From: Planctomycetota bacterium
Lineage (GTDB): Bacteria > Planctomycetota > UBA1135 > GCA-002686595
NCBI GenBank assembly: GCA_028823185.1
Contig: JAPKBY010000075.1
Span: 1-7,422, forward strand
Reading direction: 5' to 3'
Length of the DNA stretch: 7,422 nt
Shown: positions 6,401-7,422 of the stretch, in pieces
Layout: the number at the start of each line of letters is the position of its first letter
Numbering within the stretch: the stretch's first letter is position 1
Translations under genes and position numbers: made by a program
The notes under the pieces: model-generated
Told to the model about the DNA's origin: nothing
The model's input: only the letters and a program-made list of their open reading frames with translations
Database searches by the model: none

Positions 6401-7422
6401 AGCCTCCCCCCCTCTTCGGCACCAGACCACACAGCGGCGCGCTGAACCTCGCCTGTCCTAGCTCCTGCTTCAACTAGCAACCTGTGCGTCCCCACCTCGC
6501 GCGGCAAGACAGCTCTGCCCACCATCAAGCCTCGCGGCACGCCACGAACTCCGCCCCCAGTGAAGAGCTGCGCGCTCACAAACTCCCCCTCACCCGGAAT
6601 CCCTACGAGAGACTCCCAACGAAGCGAGAGCGCGCCGCCAGCGTCGCGGCCTAAGGTCGTGACGCGTCCGATCGCTACAGGACGCCGCTCTCCTTCGACG
6701 CGCGCGAGCAGGGGCAGCACTAGACCAGGATCACTGAGCGTCCGCACTCGCGCGGTGTTCCACCCAGCGCGCTCAACTCGACCGAGGAGATAAGGACCGA
6801 ATGCGACCGCGCTCCCTTCCGCGATGTCACTAGAAGAAAGGGAGAGTCGCAGGCCATCTCTCCCCAGAGCGTTGGTACAGCGAGTCAAGACGCTGGCCCC
6901 TCGCCAACACTCTGGCTCAAATGTCAGCACAGAGAGATCGACCTCTGACGCTTGCCCCGCAAGCGGAGCAGCCAAGAGGACGACTCGGCCGAGCCCATGC
7001 GCTAGATCGATCCGCGGACGCACACGCAACACTGGAGCTTCACCCTCGGCTTCCTCAACGTCAAAGTCTCCGAGCAAGAAGCCGTCTCCCCAAGAGCCGA
7101 AGCCGTCTCCTTCGAGCCACTCTCTCACGCGAACAGAGCCTGAGCGCATCTCTCCTACGCGCGGATTGTGAACAGCGAGAGAGAGCGCGGCGCCCTCCGA
7201 GCGTGGGGCCAGCCCTCCGACCACCAGCTCTCCGGAACCTCGCTCGGAATCTGACAGCCTCGCGCCTACGAAGAAGTCCTTCCCTGTGATCAAGTCCACG
7301 ACCCCTCGCCCTCGCTCAGGCTCGAGCTTCGCGAGTCGACCGATGTAATGCTCTCCAACGACCACGGGGATCCCGAGCTCCAGCTCCGTCGTGTCAGACC
7401 ATCTCACGATGAGGCTGTCCTC
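6397..7422 (-). CDS. mreC: MreC, C-terminal part with two beta modules (5' end outside window)
   Basis: The frame is open to the window edge; the GTG at 7407 is internal, because the five codons before it (E-D-S-L-I) continue smoothly. So 341 C-terminal residues are visible; the membrane anchor and coiled coil expected in MreC would lie upstream. MreC is the periplasmic scaffold of the Rod complex that binds and activates PBP2. The first module (about 17-152) reads as a normal MreC beta domain: G-I-P-V-V-V-G-E-H-Y-I-G-R-L, V-V-D-L-I-T, F-V-G-A-R-L, G-F-L-L-G-D-F, and V-R-P-R-I-D-L then R-V-V-L-L. A second module (about 203-334) repeats the plan: G-S-A-V-A-F-G-P-Y-L-L-G-R-V, a T-L-S-D strand, G-G-A-L-S-L, P-R-G-L-M-V-G-R-A. 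Normal MreC has one such module. Cys172 and Cys182 lie in the connector. The gene ends in TGA overlapping the mreD TTG. The MreC call is strengthened by the downstream genes. Confidence 0.85.
   Translation of the reverse strand, partial: EDSLIVRWSDTTELELGIPVVVGEHYIGRLAKLEPERGRGVVDLITGKDFFVGARLSDSERGSGELVVGGLAPRSEGAALSLAVHNPRVGEMRSGSVRVREWLEGDGFGSWGDGFLLGDFDVEEAEGEAPVLRVRPRIDLAHGLGRVVLLAAPLAGQASEVDLSVLTFEPECWRGASVLTRCTNALGRDGLRLSLSSSDIAEGSAVAFGPYLLGRVERAGWNTARVRTLSDPGLVLPLLARVEGERRPVAIGRVTTLGRDAGGALSLRWESLVGIPGEGEFVSAQLFTGGGVRGVPRGLMVGRAVLPREVGTHRLLVEAGARTGEVQRAAVWSGAEEGGRL
6403..6415 (-). promoter_or_regulatory. G-rich ribosome-binding region for mreD with a 7-G run
   Basis: The last codons of mreC on the minus strand contain GAG, then seven consecutive G (6406-6412), then AGG. 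GAGG at the upstream end lies about 9 bases before the TTG at 6400, while the GGAGG nearer the start is only 2 bases away, so the upstream part is the more plausible anti-Shine-Dalgarno pairing site. The same bases encode the Glu-Gly-Gly-Arg end of MreC. Confidence 0.45.
6421..6816 (-). repeat. MreC beta module, copy B (protein-level repeat)
   Basis: Residues about 203-334 of the visible MreC, the second copy of the pattern described for copy A, separated from it by a connector of about 50 residues holding Cys172 and Cys182. It runs almost to the C-terminus, leaving only a seven-residue E/G/R tail. Confidence 0.55.
6967..7374 (-). repeat. MreC beta module, copy A (protein-level repeat)
   Basis: Residues about 17-152 of the visible MreC. 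Aligned with copy B they share P/A-V-V-x-G-x-Y-x-G-R-L/V, a D/T-L strand followed by an L/P-x-A-R-L/V strand, G-A-A/G-A-L-S-L, G-E-M/F, and G-F/L-L/M-x-G followed by a charged turn and an L-R/L-V strand. The similarity is in the protein; no long identical DNA stretch was noticed, which argues against a recent duplication. Confidence 0.55.

Noticed and set aside
6560..7289. Several plus-strand frames of 77-122 codons opposite mreC
   Set aside because: They are antisense to a coherent MreC beta-domain sequence and have Arg/Ser/Pro-rich, motif-free products.
228..7422. Strong excess of the palindrome GAGCTC (about 17 by hand count, 8 of them in the sulfatase-fold gene)
   Set aside because: The copies in the sulfatase-fold gene were checked and are all in-frame Glu-Leu codon pairs (GAG CTC), so preference for GAG and CTC codons explains them better than a signal sequence.
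7405..7422. GTG at 7407 as a true start of mreC
   Set aside because: The frame stays open to the window edge with MreC-like residues before it, and a start there would remove the membrane anchor and coiled coil expected in MreC.

Overview
The window carries two convergent gene sets that meet in a 52-base gap at 1617-1668. Coding density is nearly complete, the DNA is moderately GC-rich, and no tRNA, rRNA, CRISPR or mobile element was seen. The right-hand set encodes a Rod (elongasome) cell-wall machinery, and the left-hand set encodes a lipoprotein-type signal. Together these suggest a Gram-negative bacterium that makes peptidoglycan and elongates. The phylum cannot be fixed from this sequence. 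The divergent elongasome proteins and the TPR/sulfatase-fold pair would fit a deep-branching lineage (Myxococcota- or Planctomycetota-like), but that is only a guess.

Left part, plus strand, 1-1616. The end of a TPR-repeat protein is followed after 7 bases by a sulfatase-fold (alkaline phosphatase superfamily) probable lipoprotein. That enzyme has Thr where true sulfatases have the Cys/Ser that becomes formylglycine.

Right part, minus strand, 7422 down to 1669, read in the order mreC (5' end outside the window), mreD, a PBP2-type transpeptidase gene (mrdA) and rodA. All three junctions are 4-base stop/start overlaps (TTGA, ATGA, GTGA), so the genes form one translationally coupled operon. 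The proteins should act as one membrane complex. RodA polymerises glycan strands from lipid II, PBP2 cross-links them, and MreC and MreD hold and activate the pair alongside MreB, whose gene may lie beyond the right edge.

Two parts of this complex are oversized. The PBP2 is 1005 residues against about 600-650 usually, because a roughly 400-residue, Trp-rich, mostly helical stretch sits in the non-catalytic half. The visible C-terminal part of MreC carries two successive copies of the MreC beta module instead of one. Since MreC is known to bind the non-catalytic part of PBP2, a co-evolved, enlarged elongasome is the most interesting hypothesis here.
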